Shown piece after piece: positions 29,552 to 38,652 of a stretch of DNA of 64,000 bases. The DNA is from Saprospiraceae bacterium (lineage in GTDB: Bacteria; Bacteroidota; Bacteroidia; Chitinophagales; Saprospiraceae), in NCBI GenBank assembly GCA_016712145.1, contig JADJRO010000003.1, positions 62,001-126,000 of the forward strand, read 5' to 3'. The notes beneath the pieces were generated by a model. That model had not been told where the DNA came from and did not search any database. It saw only the letters and a list, made by a program, of their open reading frames with translations. The stretch's first letter is position 1. Each line of letters starts with the position of its first letter. Position numbers and translations under genes: made by a program.

Positions 29552-30007
29552 TTACAATCCTGCTTTAAGATAGCTCCAACCTTTCTCCTGCTTCATAATA
29601 ATTTCTCCAATTCCCATAGGCACGAATCCAACTTCAGGTAAGATTTCTTCCTTTTTAATATTTTTTTGCTTCATGGTATTTTCACAGGCAACAAAGCGAA
29701 CACCGGAATGAATAAATTCATCAATTTTCATTTTTTGGGTGGTTTTTGCATTCATCAATAATTCAATCCCATTTGAATGAGCGACTACTTCAATTTCCAC
29801 TGCATCGCCCCATCCCTCACGCAGATTCTTAAGATTATTCATTAAACCTTTCCAGGAAGCAGTGTCGTTTGTCGTCAGTTGCATGACAACCCGGTGTTTG
29901 ACGGCTTTAGAATTTTTTGATTTGGAAGGGTTTGGGTTTGTGCTACCTTGAGCAGAAAGGCTGTTGAAAAGAAAGCCAGAAATTAGGAATAAAAATATTC
30001 TAAGCAT
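29552..30007 (-). CDS. DsrE-family sulfur-handling protein, periplasmic
   Basis: This 151-residue protein has a signal peptide (LSAQ). The mature part matches the DsrE/DsrF-like fold: an early beta strand RVVMQLTTNDTASW, EIEVVAHSNGIELL, and the conserved cysteine segment FVACENTMKQKNI before the last strands (VGFVPMGIGEI). DsrE-like proteins handle sulfur atoms at their Cys. It lies 80 bp upstream of the TsdA-SoxB gene on the same strand, so the two probably form an operon for periplasmic sulfur oxidation. The name dsrE is not certain. Confidence 0.8.
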   Translation of the reverse strand: MLRIFLFLISGFLFNSLSAQGSTNPNPSKSKNSKAVKHRVVMQLTTNDTASWKGLMNNLKNLREGWGDAVEIEVVAHSNGIELLMNAKTTQKMKIDEFIHSGVRFVACENTMKQKNIKKEEILPEVGFVPMGIGEIIMKQEKGWSYLKAGL

Positions 30008-30131
30008 ATTTTAGGTTTATTAAATTGAATAAATTAAGAGTCCAAATATAATACAATTTCAAACATTCAGAAAAATGGTAAAATGACTTATTTTGGAGCA
30101 CAATTTCAAATTTAATTAAATGAGGATGAAC

Positions 30132-30139
30132 TATCTTTG
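30132..30139 (+). promoter_or_regulatory. Possible -7 promoter element (TATCTTTG)
   Basis: TATCTTTG fits TAnnTTTG, about 45 bases upstream of the lipoprotein gene at 30184. A clear -33 TTG is not present at the right spacing, so this is tentative. Confidence 0.35.
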
Positions 30140-30183
30140 TTATGAATAATACCTAAATCAGGGATTATTTAATATAACATCAA

Positions 30184-30777
30184 ATGAAATCAACGAACTT
30201 AATTCAATTTGTTTGCCTTTTTTTAATTGCGTTATTTTCTTGTAAGCAATCTGTGAGTGCTCCCATTCAGGAAACACCCATTCAAGCTGAAGTTATTAAA
30301 GCTCCGGAAAATGATACCACTGCGATCGTACAGGGAATAAGAAAATTTATCCATTGGTATCAAGAACATTATGCAATGGTTAATCAAGTTAAATTTTTAG
30401 CTAAAGATAAATCAAGTAACTATCAGGTAAATTTATCTGAATGTTCTCAGTATTTAAAAAATCTTGAATCCAGTGGATTGATCTCACCAGATTATCTTAA
30501 AGAGTGGAATAAATATTTTGAATCCAAAGCTGTTTATTTGAAAGAGAATCCCGTATCAGAAGGTCCGCCGGAAGGATTTGAATTTGATTTGGTGTTGATC
30601 ACTCAGGAACCCGAGTTAGTATGGAATGCTATTGACAGTTTAACGATTGAAGTAAAAATGACTTCAGACCAAAAAGCCGTAGCGACCATTCTAGGAGATT
30701 TTGCTTATGAAATTGATATGAGCAAATTGAATGGTGTATGGAAAATTGATTACATCTCCACCATGAATTATGATTAA
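30184..30777 (+). CDS. Putative lipoprotein, DUF3828-like
   Basis: This 197-residue protein has a lipoprotein-type signal (LIALFSCKQS). The mature region contains a conserved-looking FIHWYQEHYAMV motif and a tail ending AYEIDMSKLNGVWKIDYIS, the kind of pattern found in DUF3828 proteins. The role of that family is unclear. It stands alone on the plus strand between two minus-strand groups. The assignment is by resemblance only. Confidence 0.5.
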   Translation: MKSTNLIQFVCLFLIALFSCKQSVSAPIQETPIQAEVIKAPENDTTAIVQGIRKFIHWYQEHYAMVNQVKFLAKDKSSNYQVNLSECSQYLKNLESSGLISPDYLKEWNKYFESKAVYLKENPVSEGPPEGFEFDLVLITQEPELVWNAIDSLTIEVKMTSDQKAVATILGDFAYEIDMSKLNGVWKIDYISTMNYD

Positions 30778-30933
30778 TTTTTTCGGAATCTACTTCTGTT
30801 TTAATTTCATTTCAATTAAACTATAACTATGCTTCCTTTGATTGTAAGATTTTAACTGGTATTACTTGTATGTTGATGCAATGATGTAGAATTTCTTGTA
30901 GGGTTTTAAAAAATAGTTGTAATTACTTGTTAA

Positions 30934-31560
30934 TTACCATACAGTAGGAATGCATTGAAATCTGTTTGTATATTTAATGGGACTTACAACGAGAGGAAAA
31001 TTTTTAAATAAAGACAACTCTAGAACGGGCATTTGACTGTTAAAAAACAGAACCCGATAAAAGCCCGGATACGCTTCTTGAAAGTTAATCGTTTTAGTGT
31101 CAGAAAATCCATCGAACTGCTGGATTTTCTGATTGCTTAAGCTATCGTAAATTTCAATCGTATCGAATTTCTTCTCACCAGTGCTTAGCAATAAAATGTT
31201 ATTATTAAATGGAAATAGTGTTCCTTCTAACTGTACTTTTAAGAATCGTTCTGTAATTAATTGAATAGTTTCAGGGTCAATTGGATGCTCTTTGACTGCT
31301 GTAATCCGACACGGACCATTTTTGATATTGATGTTGATGAAAATTTCTTCCGAACAAAGCATCGTATCCTGCACAGGCAATTCAGCGGATCTGCCGTTTC
31401 CGGCATCTGGAAGCAGGTAAATTTTATTTGCAAATCTGGATTGTTTTTCTAAATTTCGTTCATCTACATCCCAGTCAGATGGATAAACTGCTTCATTTAA
31501 ATCAAAAACACTGCCAGCATAATGTTTAACAAATGGATTCAATAAAATAACTCTGGGCAT
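30934..31560 (-). CDS. Hypothetical protein (208 aa)
   Basis: A 208-residue protein starting MPRVILLNPFVKHYAG with no signal peptide or membrane segment. It has a hydrophilic, beta-rich composition, with few landmark residues (ICRITAVKEHPIDPETI and TIEIYDSLSNQKIQQ-like segments). I do not recognise a family. It lies 18 bp downstream of the DUF3592-like gene on the same strand, so co-transcription is likely. Confidence 0.55.
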   Translation of the reverse strand: MPRVILLNPFVKHYAGSVFDLNEAVYPSDWDVDERNLEKQSRFANKIYLLPDAGNGRSAELPVQDTMLCSEEIFININIKNGPCRITAVKEHPIDPETIQLITERFLKVQLEGTLFPFNNNILLLSTGEKKFDTIEIYDSLSNQKIQQFDGFSDTKTINFQEAYPGFYRVLFFNSQMPVLELSLFKNFPLVVSPIKYTNRFQCIPTVW

Positions 31561-31578
31561 CGTTTTAAAGCTGCCAAA

Positions 31579-32025
31579 TTACAAGAGCTGGGACAATTTG
31601 ATTACCAGCCCAGGAAATCCAACGGCACAAAAAACAAGCCCCCACCGAAATAATTTGCTGGGCAAGCTTCCTGTTTGATCATCTTCCAAAGCAAACTGTT
31701 GAATGGACTTGTATATGTAATAATAAATTTTAACAGATTGACCTGGTTTATAGGGACTCGGGTTTTGAAACGTCCTTGAATAATGCATATACTTTCCATT
31801 ATCAGTTTTAAACTCGACGACCGGAGCCACAGGATGATTATTAAATGATTCCACTGTATTACCGGATTCGTCTCGCATTTCGATAACCATTCCATCAGCT
31901 ACTTGACCCTTGGACAAGGTATGTGCAATTTCATTGCTTTTTTGATGGGCAAGAATTAATAAATATGTACCCAATAAGACTAAAATGGGTCCAATGGAAA
32001 TTAATATATTTTCAATAAGCTCCAT
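31579..32025 (-). CDS. DUF3592-like membrane protein
   Basis: This 148-residue protein has an N-terminal membrane segment (about 8-25), a soluble beta-domain containing GMVIEMRDE, PVVEFKTDNGK, and PGQSVKIYY, and a second membrane segment at the end (about 128-145). This two-helix-plus-domain layout is that of DUF3592 proteins, whose function is unknown. Its neighbours are the hypothetical gene downstream and the small membrane protein at 32115-32420 upstream. Confidence 0.65.
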   Translation of the reverse strand: MELIENILISIGPILVLLGTYLLILAHQKSNEIAHTLSKGQVADGMVIEMRDESGNTVESFNNHPVAPVVEFKTDNGKYMHYSRTFQNPSPYKPGQSVKIYYYIYKSIQQFALEDDQTGSLPSKLFRWGLVFCAVGFPGLVIKLSQLL

Positions 32026-32114
32026 AATTGCGGACTGTTTTTAAAATTACTTGCTAACGAATCGGAATTATAATTGAACAATTAAAAATGATTTGAAACC
32101 AATTGCAAAAATAA

Positions 32115-32420
32115 TTATTTCCCGGATTGCATAAAGAGAAGTAAGATAATCAGTCCACCGATTATAACGAGAATAAAGATTCCTATAGGAATGTATAAAA
32201 TAAGGTTGGCTGCCCGCTCATTCCCAATATGCTTCATATAATACGAACCAACTAAAATACCCAGAGCCAAAAAGATGCGTTTAAAATTCATCCAGTTGTA
32301 ATAATTTCTATCCGACCAGTCATTGATTTGATAGAAATACAATAATATAAACATCAATAACACAAGTGCAATAATGATAAAACAAGGCCAGTAAAGTTTA
32401 TTGAGGAGTGTGTGAAGCAT
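32115..32420 (-). CDS. Small membrane protein (101 aa), unknown
   Basis: The 101-residue protein has three predicted hydrophobic helices: about 10-30 (PCFIIIALVLLMFILLYF), 48-60 and 72-98. No conserved motif is evident. It lies upstream of the DUF3592-like gene with about 90 bp between, on the same strand. Confidence 0.5.
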   Translation of the reverse strand: MLHTLLNKLYWPCFIIIALVLLMFILLYFYQINDWSDRNYYNWMNFKRIFLALGILVGSYYMKHIGNERAANLILYIPIGIFILVIIGGLIILLLFMQSGK

Positions 32421-32606
32421 TGATATTATGGATTAATGTGAGGTCAATTTAAAAATAGTTGGATTGGATTATTTTGCTAATGTACTGGAAAATGTAAATT
32501 TAGTAAACAAAATCCGAAATTGATGGGAGCTTTGATTAGAATTGAATCTTTAATTGAAGCTATGTTTGTAGGCATAAATATGCAATAAAAGCCAATAGAA
32601 ATTAGA

Positions 32607-32735
32607 GTGTCAACCACAACCATTAGCGAAGCACTCGGATATACATTAGAAAAGATGACTCAGGGATATTTTGATTCTTTTGAGAATGATATGGTAGATA
32701 AATATCATGATATGATAATCGACCTTTCATCTTAA
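32607..32735 (+). pseudogene. Remnant of tyrosine recombinase C-terminus
   Basis: The frame from 32607 reads VSTTTISEALGYTLEKMTQ and GYFDSFENDMVDK before a stop at 32733-32735. It matches the C-terminal end of Bacteroidota tyrosine recombinases (SEALGH...T..YLDSFEND), but catalytic His is replaced in LGY and the N-terminal portion is absent. It is probably a remnant of an integrase. Confidence 0.55.
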
Positions 32736-32908
32736 GTAAGACGAAAATTTATGGGCCATTTATGCCATTGGTTAAATCATAAATGCTCCTTTTGTTTCAT
32801 TTTCATCAATCAGATATATAATTACTTTTCATTACGACTTTGTTGAACGAACCTGGCTAAAGTGATATAAAAAAATAATTAAAGCTTGGATCAATACCCA
32901 AATTCAAT

Positions 32909-33169
32909 ATGATCAAGAATTTTACAAGGTCCGTAAACCAAAATCTGAAAGTTCTGGCTGCCAATAATGGAATTACAGATGAAATTTCAAGTTATTGGGC
33001 CAGACATAGTTTTGCAACAAATTTGATACGTTCAGGTAAAAGCATGGAGATTATTGGCGAGGCTTTTGGTCACAGTGATAAAAAAACTACTCAAAATTAT
33101 TTTGCTGGTTTCGATAACGAAACCAAAAAGGAAATTAGCAATGATTTGATGAATTTTCTGGAGCTATAA
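32909..33169 (+). pseudogene. Truncated tyrosine recombinase C-terminal fragment
   Basis: The 86-residue product holds the C-terminal catalytic part of a phage-type integrase: the Arg-His box in SYWARHSFATNL, the GHSDKKTT motif and the nucleophile Tyr in TTQNYFAGF. The N-terminal DNA-binding region and the first catalytic Arg are missing, and no upstream continuation is found in frame. It ends overlapping, on the opposite strand, the stop of the T9SS gene at 33164. It is a remnant of a mobile element, together with the fragment at 32607-32735. Confidence 0.7.
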
Positions 33170-35149
33170 AAATAGGTTTATATCACCTGCTTTTTTATGA
33201 ATTACCCCAGTTGTACTTTTCCACACAATTTGATAGACATACACCCCCGGCAAACATTTTTTGCCTTGTACACTGCCATCCCATTGTAAACACTGGTATG
33301 TATTGACCAACTCTCTACTACATTCAAATACCCGATTTCCCCAACGATCAAATACTTGTATACTTTCTAATGTCCCACTTCCTTGCTCCAGAATTGGTCC
33401 CCAATGATCATTGATCTTGTCCCCATTTGGGCTAAAACTATTGGGTACATAAAGATCTTTTTCCTTTTTAATTACCCTTATAAATATGGAATCAACAGAT
33501 GTGCAACCATTGTCATCTTTTACAGTAATATAGTATTTGGTATCCACTGCTGGACTGATTTTTGGTCGGAAGCAATTTATACAACTCAATCCGGTAGATG
33601 GGGACCAGATAACCCGGCTTACATTGGACGAATAATATGGATCTATTAATAGTGAATCACCTTCTTCCATGTCTTGCTCCGTGAGTACATCAACTATTAT
33701 ATCGTCGTACCAAGTTGTCGTATAATTATATGTTGAATCGCATCCATTCTGATTATGCTTGCGGATGATCCAGTTCCTTTCATTTTTAATCCAGTTGTTT
33801 TCTATCCATATGGAATCTCCCTGACAAATATAAAATTGTAGGTTTACAGTTTTTGGTATTTCCTTAAATTTAATTAAGGACCAATGTACTGAATCGCATC
33901 CGTTTATATCTTGATAATGTGTTTCAATTTGAGCGGTATTATAAATCCATTTACCTTCGATTTGGATTGAATCTCCTGGACACATTTCATATTTACTGGT
34001 ATCTGATATTTGTGAGACATACAATTTTATGTTAAGTGCCCAAATAGAATCGCAACCCTGATAGTTGGGAAACACTATTTCTTTTTGTAAACTGTCTTTA
34101 TACCATACACCTGAAAACAATACGGAATCTCCTTTGCACATGATATGATTAAATTGATTGATTTGATTCTTAGGATACACCCTCACTTGAATTATGTGAT
34201 TTGAGTCACATCCATTTCGATCTGAATGTGTCTGAACAATATCAATGCTATCCTTATACCATTTCTGATCAATACGAACTGAATCACCGGAACAAATCCA
34301 AACCTGTTCAGTAGATGAATTGGAAGGAAGATTTCTTATTAGTTGTATATAAGATACCGAATCACAACCTGATTGATCCTGATGGGTGAATGATAACAGG
34401 GTATCGCCGTAATAAGGAAAGTTATCAATATAAAGTGTATCTCCAGAACAAAACCATAGACTATCCCGATGTATAATTGATTGTTTTATAGACTTTATAC
34501 AAACCAAAATGCTACTATCACAAAACTCATCAAACTGAATTTTCATATCCAAACAGGTATCAGTGTTCAACAATGCTAAATCAAAACTGTCCGATTGTAG
34601 AAATTTTCCATTGATAAAAACACTGTCTGCATTTGAGTTGAATTTAAACCTGGCCGGACTCCCAATACAAACTAGCGTATCCTGTTGCAACCAATTAAAT
34701 GAAGGCTTGCAATTGCAATTATTGACCTTTATTTTAAGGGTATCACTTTTATATCCGCAGGGAGTGGGATAGGCAGCTATGACCCGTTTATATCCTGGTT
34801 TTGCAAAATAAACTTCGATCGTATCTCCATTGTGATTGGTAATCACTCCTCCGTCGGGTAACTCCCATTGAAGATCCGGATGAGGGCAAGGATCCGTCAA
34901 CACATACCTGACAGTAGTATCTGCACAAAATTCATACGGGCCATGTGTATAAAGTCTGTAAGGAAACTGCAAGCTTTGTGCAAAATGAGGTGCTCCAAGT
35001 CCTGATTTATCTCCCAAATAAAATCCTTGTAATAGAAAATCACAGGTTAAGCCTTTTTTATTCGGTTTTTCTATTGTATAAAGAAAATCTCCACTAAAAA
35101 ATGATGTTATATAAATTTTCCCATCAGGTCCTAATACCGGAGCCCTGTA
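33164..35149 (-). CDS. T9SS type B sorting domain protein, 3' part of frameshifted gene
   Basis: The frame is open from about 35149 (reading KKYRAPVLGPDGKIY) to the stop at 33164. It encodes the end of a propeller-like domain, a PKD-like domain, several cysteine-containing repeats of the type C.GDS(I/V).I...W..., (GCDS near the end of each) and a C-terminal T9SS type B domain (FSPNGDKINDHWGP, QVFDRWGNRVFE, GVYVYQI). With the product of 35131-36297 it makes one protein of about 1040 residues. The frame switch lies at the T3 run 35150-35152, where a fourth T (A on the coding strand) would restore DQYRRKYRAP. A TTG at 35017 is only an alternative internal start. Confidence 0.78.
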   Translation of the reverse strand, partial: YRAPVLGPDGKIYITSFFSGDFLYTIEKPNKKGLTCDFLLQGFYLGDKSGLGAPHFAQSLQFPYRLYTHGPYEFCADTTVRYVLTDPCPHPDLQWELPDGGVITNHNGDTIEVYFAKPGYKRVIAAYPTPCGYKSDTLKIKVNNCNCKPSFNWLQQDTLVCIGSPARFKFNSNADSVFINGKFLQSDSFDLALLNTDTCLDMKIQFDEFCDSSILVCIKSIKQSIIHRDSLWFCSGDTLYIDNFPYYGDTLLSFTHQDQSGCDSVSYIQLIRNLPSNSSTEQVWICSGDSVRIDQKWYKDSIDIVQTHSDRNGCDSNHIIQVRVYPKNQINQFNHIMCKGDSVLFSGVWYKDSLQKEIVFPNYQGCDSIWALNIKLYVSQISDTSKYEMCPGDSIQIEGKWIYNTAQIETHYQDINGCDSVHWSLIKFKEIPKTVNLQFYICQGDSIWIENNWIKNERNWIIRKHNQNGCDSTYNYTTTWYDDIIVDVLTEQDMEEGDSLLIDPYYSSNVSRVIWSPSTGLSCINCFRPKISPAVDTKYYITVKDDNGCTSVDSIFIRVIKKEKDLYVPNSFSPNGDKINDHWGPILEQGSGTLESIQVFDRWGNRVFECSRELVNTYQCLQWDGSVQGKKCLPGVYVYQIVWKSTTGVIHKKAGDINLFL

Positions 35150-36297
35150 TTTCTTCTGTATTGATCAGATATCAACACCAGGCTTTTATTAATTTCTGCG
35201 GTATCAAGAACACTTAAGTCAATTTGCCATATCTTTGAGCCTGTAATATAAAGTTTGCTATCATCGGATGAAAATTCAGCTCCGTATACAAATTCATTAT
35301 ACAAATTAAAAGTAAGAGGTAATCCATTGTATATTGTTCCGGTCAATGGATCAAAATGATGCAATTCTATTGCATTTAGATAAATCCTGTTTACTCGATC
35401 GTATCCCGAAGTAACTTCAGCAATTTGAGCTCCAGAATGCGAAGACTTTAAGTAACCTCTTAACGCAAATTTCCAATCAATATTATTAGAAACGCCAGAG
35501 TTCATTTTACCATTCAGACTTAATCCATTTTGGTCCAGTTTCCAAACTGTAAATTGCTCAGTAATAGCATTCTGCCCAATGATCCACCAGTCTTTACCAT
35601 TACAATGACGTATTCCTTCCACTCGCTCCGATGAGGTATCCATCAGGATTTGATGTTTTTGAACTACTTTTCCAAGTCCTCCGTTTTGACTCATATCAAT
35701 AATAGCATATCTGAGTTTTTTAGCAAAGGTATCTGTTTGGTCTGTTATCTGATCCGGATAAAAAAACCAATACAAAGAATCACTGCCAGGTTCAGGTAGG
35801 ATTAGATTCATTGTACTTGATCGACCACCAGCTCGACTTGGAAAATAAATATTGCCATTATCCATAACCTGGTGCAGTGAATTAAATATGTCATTATTGT
35901 CTGTATAAAACAACAAATTGCCATTGCGATCACAAATAGATGTTTGGGCTTCACCACCGCGAATTGCATATCCGGTATCAACTGCAGAGAAGCCCTTGTT
36001 CCAATTTAAACCATGCTCACCAATATACCAAATTGAAGTTTCAAGCCCTGTTGGGCAGGAATCTTTTAGTAATACTGAAATTTGATTGTAAACAGATTCA
36101 CCAATTCTGGTGATATTTCTCTTTGACCTGAGGATATCTTCATAGGCTGTAAACTGATTTTCCTTTTTTTTAACCAAGGAATTATTATTCTTATATAGTT
36201 CTATTTCAATAACATCAATATCCCAAATTAAACTCCTGAAACTAACTCCAATAATCAAAAATAAACATATCCAAAAAATATATACATTTTTCATCAC
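35131..36297 (-). CDS. T9SS type B protein, 5' part of frameshifted gene
   Basis: This 388-residue N-terminal part has a signal/membrane-like leader, then a WD40-like propeller typical of large T9SS type B proteins: WYIGEHGLNWN, ICDRNGNLLFYTDN, PEPGSDSLYWFF, and GAEFSSDDSKLYITGS. It stops right after the DQYRRN motif, where the family has KYRAP(V/Q)LGPDGKIY; the matching continuation is found in the next frame of the 33164-35149 segment. So the two annotated parts are one gene with a one-base deletion, real or artefactual. Confidence 0.8.
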   Translation of the reverse strand: MMKNVYIFWICLFLIIGVSFRSLIWDIDVIEIELYKNNNSLVKKKENQFTAYEDILRSKRNITRIGESVYNQISVLLKDSCPTGLETSIWYIGEHGLNWNKGFSAVDTGYAIRGGEAQTSICDRNGNLLFYTDNNDIFNSLHQVMDNGNIYFPSRAGGRSSTMNLILPEPGSDSLYWFFYPDQITDQTDTFAKKLRYAIIDMSQNGGLGKVVQKHQILMDTSSERVEGIRHCNGKDWWIIGQNAITEQFTVWKLDQNGLSLNGKMNSGVSNNIDWKFALRGYLKSSHSGAQIAEVTSGYDRVNRIYLNAIELHHFDPLTGTIYNGLPLTFNLYNEFVYGAEFSSDDSKLYITGSKIWQIDLSVLDTAEINKSLVLISDQYRRNTGLRY

Positions 36298-36621
36298 TGC
36301 ATATTGCTTTTTATAAGACCCCCTTATACTGTTAAACGCTTTCTAATAAGTTCAATTCAAGGTCGTTGAGAAGAAGATAACTTAAAGATAAATTATTTGA
36401 TGAAATATTTACACATTTAACTTAACTAACCAAAACATCCTAATGGATTTGTCCCTTGTAAAATTGCTTGAGAGAAATTTTAAGTATTTTAAATTGCTTG
36501 ACCCATGCGTTCTTCTGTAAGGCCTCAAGTGCATGACTGTGCTTCAAACTTAGCTGTCCAAGAATTTTCATCTCATCGTCTTGCAAGAAGTCGGTAAATG
36601 TGTTGGAATATTAACTTCTTG
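36298..36621. other. Intergenic stretch between T9SS gene and hipT
   Basis: About 320 bases. A 43-residue minus-strand frame runs 36571 to 36440 (starting MKILGQLSLKHSHALE) just after hipT; it has plausible helical composition and may be a remnant or small gene, but has no recognisable family. The rest shows no gene, repeat or RNA feature. Confidence 0.35.
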
Positions 36622-37623
36622 TCATGTCAGGTATTTTCGTTTCGTATTATACATCAGCAAATACCCTCTCTTGTTTGCATCACTTAAAAATGAACGGCTC
36701 ACCAATGTTTCCATAAAAGGATGCTTTTCTAAAAATGGACTCAATAGTTTTTCAACTCTACCTTCTGTTACACCTATTCTTTTTGCAAATTCAATAAAGT
36801 CGGTTTTAGAAGGGTGTCCGTTTTTTTTGTATGCATCACTTTTAAAATTATCGGCAAACAATCCCCTGTCCAACGCAAAATCTGAATCGTCCACATGCAG
36901 CATTGTATTTACCAAATCGTAAGCAGGACTAAGCAAATAATCACCTTTGGATGATTCAAGCAAAGAGAAGTTTTTCAAATGTGCATCACCATTAGAGAAC
37001 AGGAAATTGAAAACCACCAACGAAAAATATTTTTCTATCTCCACTCTCCAAGCCGGAACATATTTTTGTATCAGCATTCCAACTTCTTCATAGCTGTATT
37101 CATATTTGAAATTGGCTCCGGCATTGTCTTTTGTTTTTCCTGCCAGTGTTGCAAAATCTTCCTTCCCCCACTTTCCGCCTTCTTCTTTTACATCAAATCG
37201 TTTGGTTATGTATGCAGGTGAGCCATTCTTAAAAAATATCATGGCACATTCGGCAGCGTTTAATCCATAAACCTGTTTCGCTATTTGCATTGTCAGATGT
37301 TCGTTTGCGGGAACTTGGTCAACCTTCTTTAAATCTCTTGGTATTGGTTTGAGTATGTAAGTCCCTTGTTCTCCTTCGTTAGTCAAACGCAGCAGATTTT
37401 TCTCAAGCAGAAAACTTAATTTTTCTTGTACACCCGATATTGAAATGCGTTTGCGGTTTTCCATAAATTTTTCTGCTACTTCTTCACTTTGCTGTGGCTG
37501 TTCATAGGGCAAAACATGATTTACTTTTTTGCCACTAAACAAATTTCGTAAACAACTTGGACTGTAAGTTGTAAACCCTTCGGCCAAAGTTCCCGGGCAA
37601 TATTTCAATTCATCTAAGTTCAT
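36622..37623 (-). CDS. hipT: HipT-like serine/threonine kinase toxin
   Basis: This 333-residue kinase is a HipA C-terminal domain without the N-terminal subdomain. The Gly-rich loop has ISISGVQEKLSFLL with Ser61 and Ser63 in a SIS motif as in HipT toxins. Catalytic loop NGDAHLKN and metal-binding LSPAYDLVNT are both present. HipA kinases of this group phosphorylate tRNA-charging enzymes and inhibit growth. The gene overlaps hipS by 4 bases and lies in the order hipB-hipS-hipT. In HipBST systems the small HipS and not HipB counters HipT. Confidence 0.82.
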   Translation of the reverse strand: MNLDELKYCPGTLAEGFTTYSPSCLRNLFSGKKVNHVLPYEQPQQSEEVAEKFMENRKRISISGVQEKLSFLLEKNLLRLTNEGEQGTYILKPIPRDLKKVDQVPANEHLTMQIAKQVYGLNAAECAMIFFKNGSPAYITKRFDVKEEGGKWGKEDFATLAGKTKDNAGANFKYEYSYEEVGMLIQKYVPAWRVEIEKYFSLVVFNFLFSNGDAHLKNFSLLESSKGDYLLSPAYDLVNTMLHVDDSDFALDRGLFADNFKSDAYKKNGHPSKTDFIEFAKRIGVTEGRVEKLLSPFLEKHPFMETLVSRSFLSDANKRGYLLMYNTKRKYLT

Positions 37624-37949
37624 TTTGCTGTGATTGGTTTTACTGTTACTGCTCCTATCGTATCAAACTGTGCTGTCGCCATCAACAAACCGAAATTGTC
37701 TTCTTCGTCTATTTTCAATTGAGTGCATTGCAATTTTCTGTTTACACCTTCACTTAGTAAGTTAAAAAAAAATGGGAACAAAATTTCGCTGCTGTATTCT
37801 TTTTGAGTTTTTGGTATTGTTAAACTGATAGCCGGTTTGGTCACATCATTAAAATAATTGTCGTCATACCTGAACACAAAATGCTGACGATTTTCTTCCG
37901 TCAGCGTTCCAGCTAAAATTCCGTTACGGTATATTTCCATTGCTCTCAT
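37620..37949 (-). CDS. hipS: HipS-like protein (HipA N-terminal domain)
   Basis: This 109-residue protein is the Couple_hipA N-terminal subdomain: the beginning EIYRNGILAGTLTEE, SLTIPKTQKEY, LFPFFFNLLSEG and FGLLMATAQFDTIGA segments are typical. In HipBST loci the free subdomain acts as antitoxin for the HipT kinase. Its stop and the hipT start overlap (bases 37620-37623), and it starts 4 bases after hipB ends, so the three are one operon. Confidence 0.8.
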   Translation of the reverse strand: MRAMEIYRNGILAGTLTEENRQHFVFRYDDNYFNDVTKPAISLTIPKTQKEYSSEILFPFFFNLLSEGVNRKLQCTQLKIDEEDNFGLLMATAQFDTIGAVTVKPITAK

Positions 37950-37953
37950 TTAT

Positions 37954-38163
37954 TCAATGTTTCTTTTTCACTTCAAGTAGCAATTCCATTCCCAACACTT
38001 CTGCTAATTTGTTTAGCACATCCAGTGACGGATTACCCTGTCCTCGTTCCAGTTTATACAGCGTATTGGTGCTTACTTTAGCCAGTTCTGCTAGGTGTGG
38101 TTGAGTTATACCCAACTCTTTTCTTCTGTGTTTTATGGTTTCCCCAAGTTGCTTGACTAACAT
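37954..38163 (-). CDS. hipB: HipB-like Xre-family regulator
   Basis: This 69-residue protein is a compact helix-turn-helix of the Xre/Cro family: KHRRKELGITQPHLAELAKV and STNTLYKLERGQGNPSLDVL. It is the first gene of a three-gene operon and probably represses it by binding the palindrome at 38216-38239 and a related half-site overlapping its own start. Confidence 0.85.
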   Translation of the reverse strand: MLVKQLGETIKHRRKELGITQPHLAELAKVSTNTLYKLERGQGNPSLDVLNKLAEVLGMELLLEVKKKH

Positions 38164-38169
38164 TATAGT

Positions 38170-38239
38170 GTGATTTGTATGGTAAAAGTAGTTTTTGTTT
38201 TCTAATTAAGCAAGTAAAATCACAACATAATGTGATTTT
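38170..38239 (-). promoter_or_regulatory. Probable HipB operator region
   Basis: Upstream of hipB, AAAATCAC (38216-38223) and GTGATTTT (38232-38239) form an 8-bp inverted repeat around an 8-base spacer. A second half-site GTGATTTGTA (38170-38179) lies just before the start codon. The related spacing suggests two HipB-binding sites, consistent with autoregulation. Confidence 0.6.
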
Positions 38240-38345
38240 GTAGAAAATTCATGGGAGATGGAAGGGCAAACCTTATTGAATCAAATTTTAGTGTGAGTTC
38301 ACTTTTGTTTTATTGTCAGTTTGTTCAAGGCACAAATATTCAAAG

Positions 38346-38600
38346 TTAGCAGTGACCCCAAGCATTGCAGTTAACTTTTACATATCGTTCAATACCTCTT
38401 TTCTTGATTTTGGTTTCTAACAGAATAGCTTGAGACCGATTTTCGACAGGGATCGAAAGAATATGGACCCAGGGAATTCCTTTACTCGTAAATTTTGATT
38501 TACCGTGATTATGTTCTTCAAAACAAATTTCAAAATGTTGGGTAGAACCAACATAATATTTATTTAATAATGCACTAATTAAGATGCAAACAGTATACAT
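38346..38600 (-). CDS. GIY-YIG family nuclease, intact copy
   Basis: From ATG at 38600 this 84-residue protein begins MYTVCILISAL, and has the GIY-YIG layout: YTV, KYYVGST in place of the YIG motif, EEHNHGKSKFT, SKGIPW and a C-terminal KIKKRGIERY motif. An upstream ATG at 38645 would extend it, but the family normally starts at MYTV. Single-domain GIY-YIG proteins are small nucleases of uncertain role. A second copy with a stop codon lies at 39041-39292. Both are preceded by tRNA-Ala 3' end plus terminator. Confidence 0.78.
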   Translation of the reverse strand: MYTVCILISALLNKYYVGSTQHFEICFEEHNHGKSKFTSKGIPWVHILSIPVENRSQAILLETKIKKRGIERYVKVNCNAWGHC

Positions 38601-38622
38601 TTTTAAATCAAGGGTGTTCAAA

Positions 38623-38652
38623 AAAGCTCTTGGTAAAATTACCAAGAGCTTT
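38623..38652 (-). terminator. Terminator hairpin after broken tRNA copy A
   Basis: AAAGCTCTTGGTA and TACCAAGAGCTTT form a 13-bp perfect stem around AAAT, followed on the minus strand by a T-run. It directly follows a tRNA-Ala 3' end (38653-38666) on that strand. Confidence 0.8.

Noticed and set aside
38346..38645. Longer start at 38645 for the GIY-YIG gene
   Set aside because: The family begins at MYTV (38600), and the extra residues would overlap the terminator of the tRNA copy.
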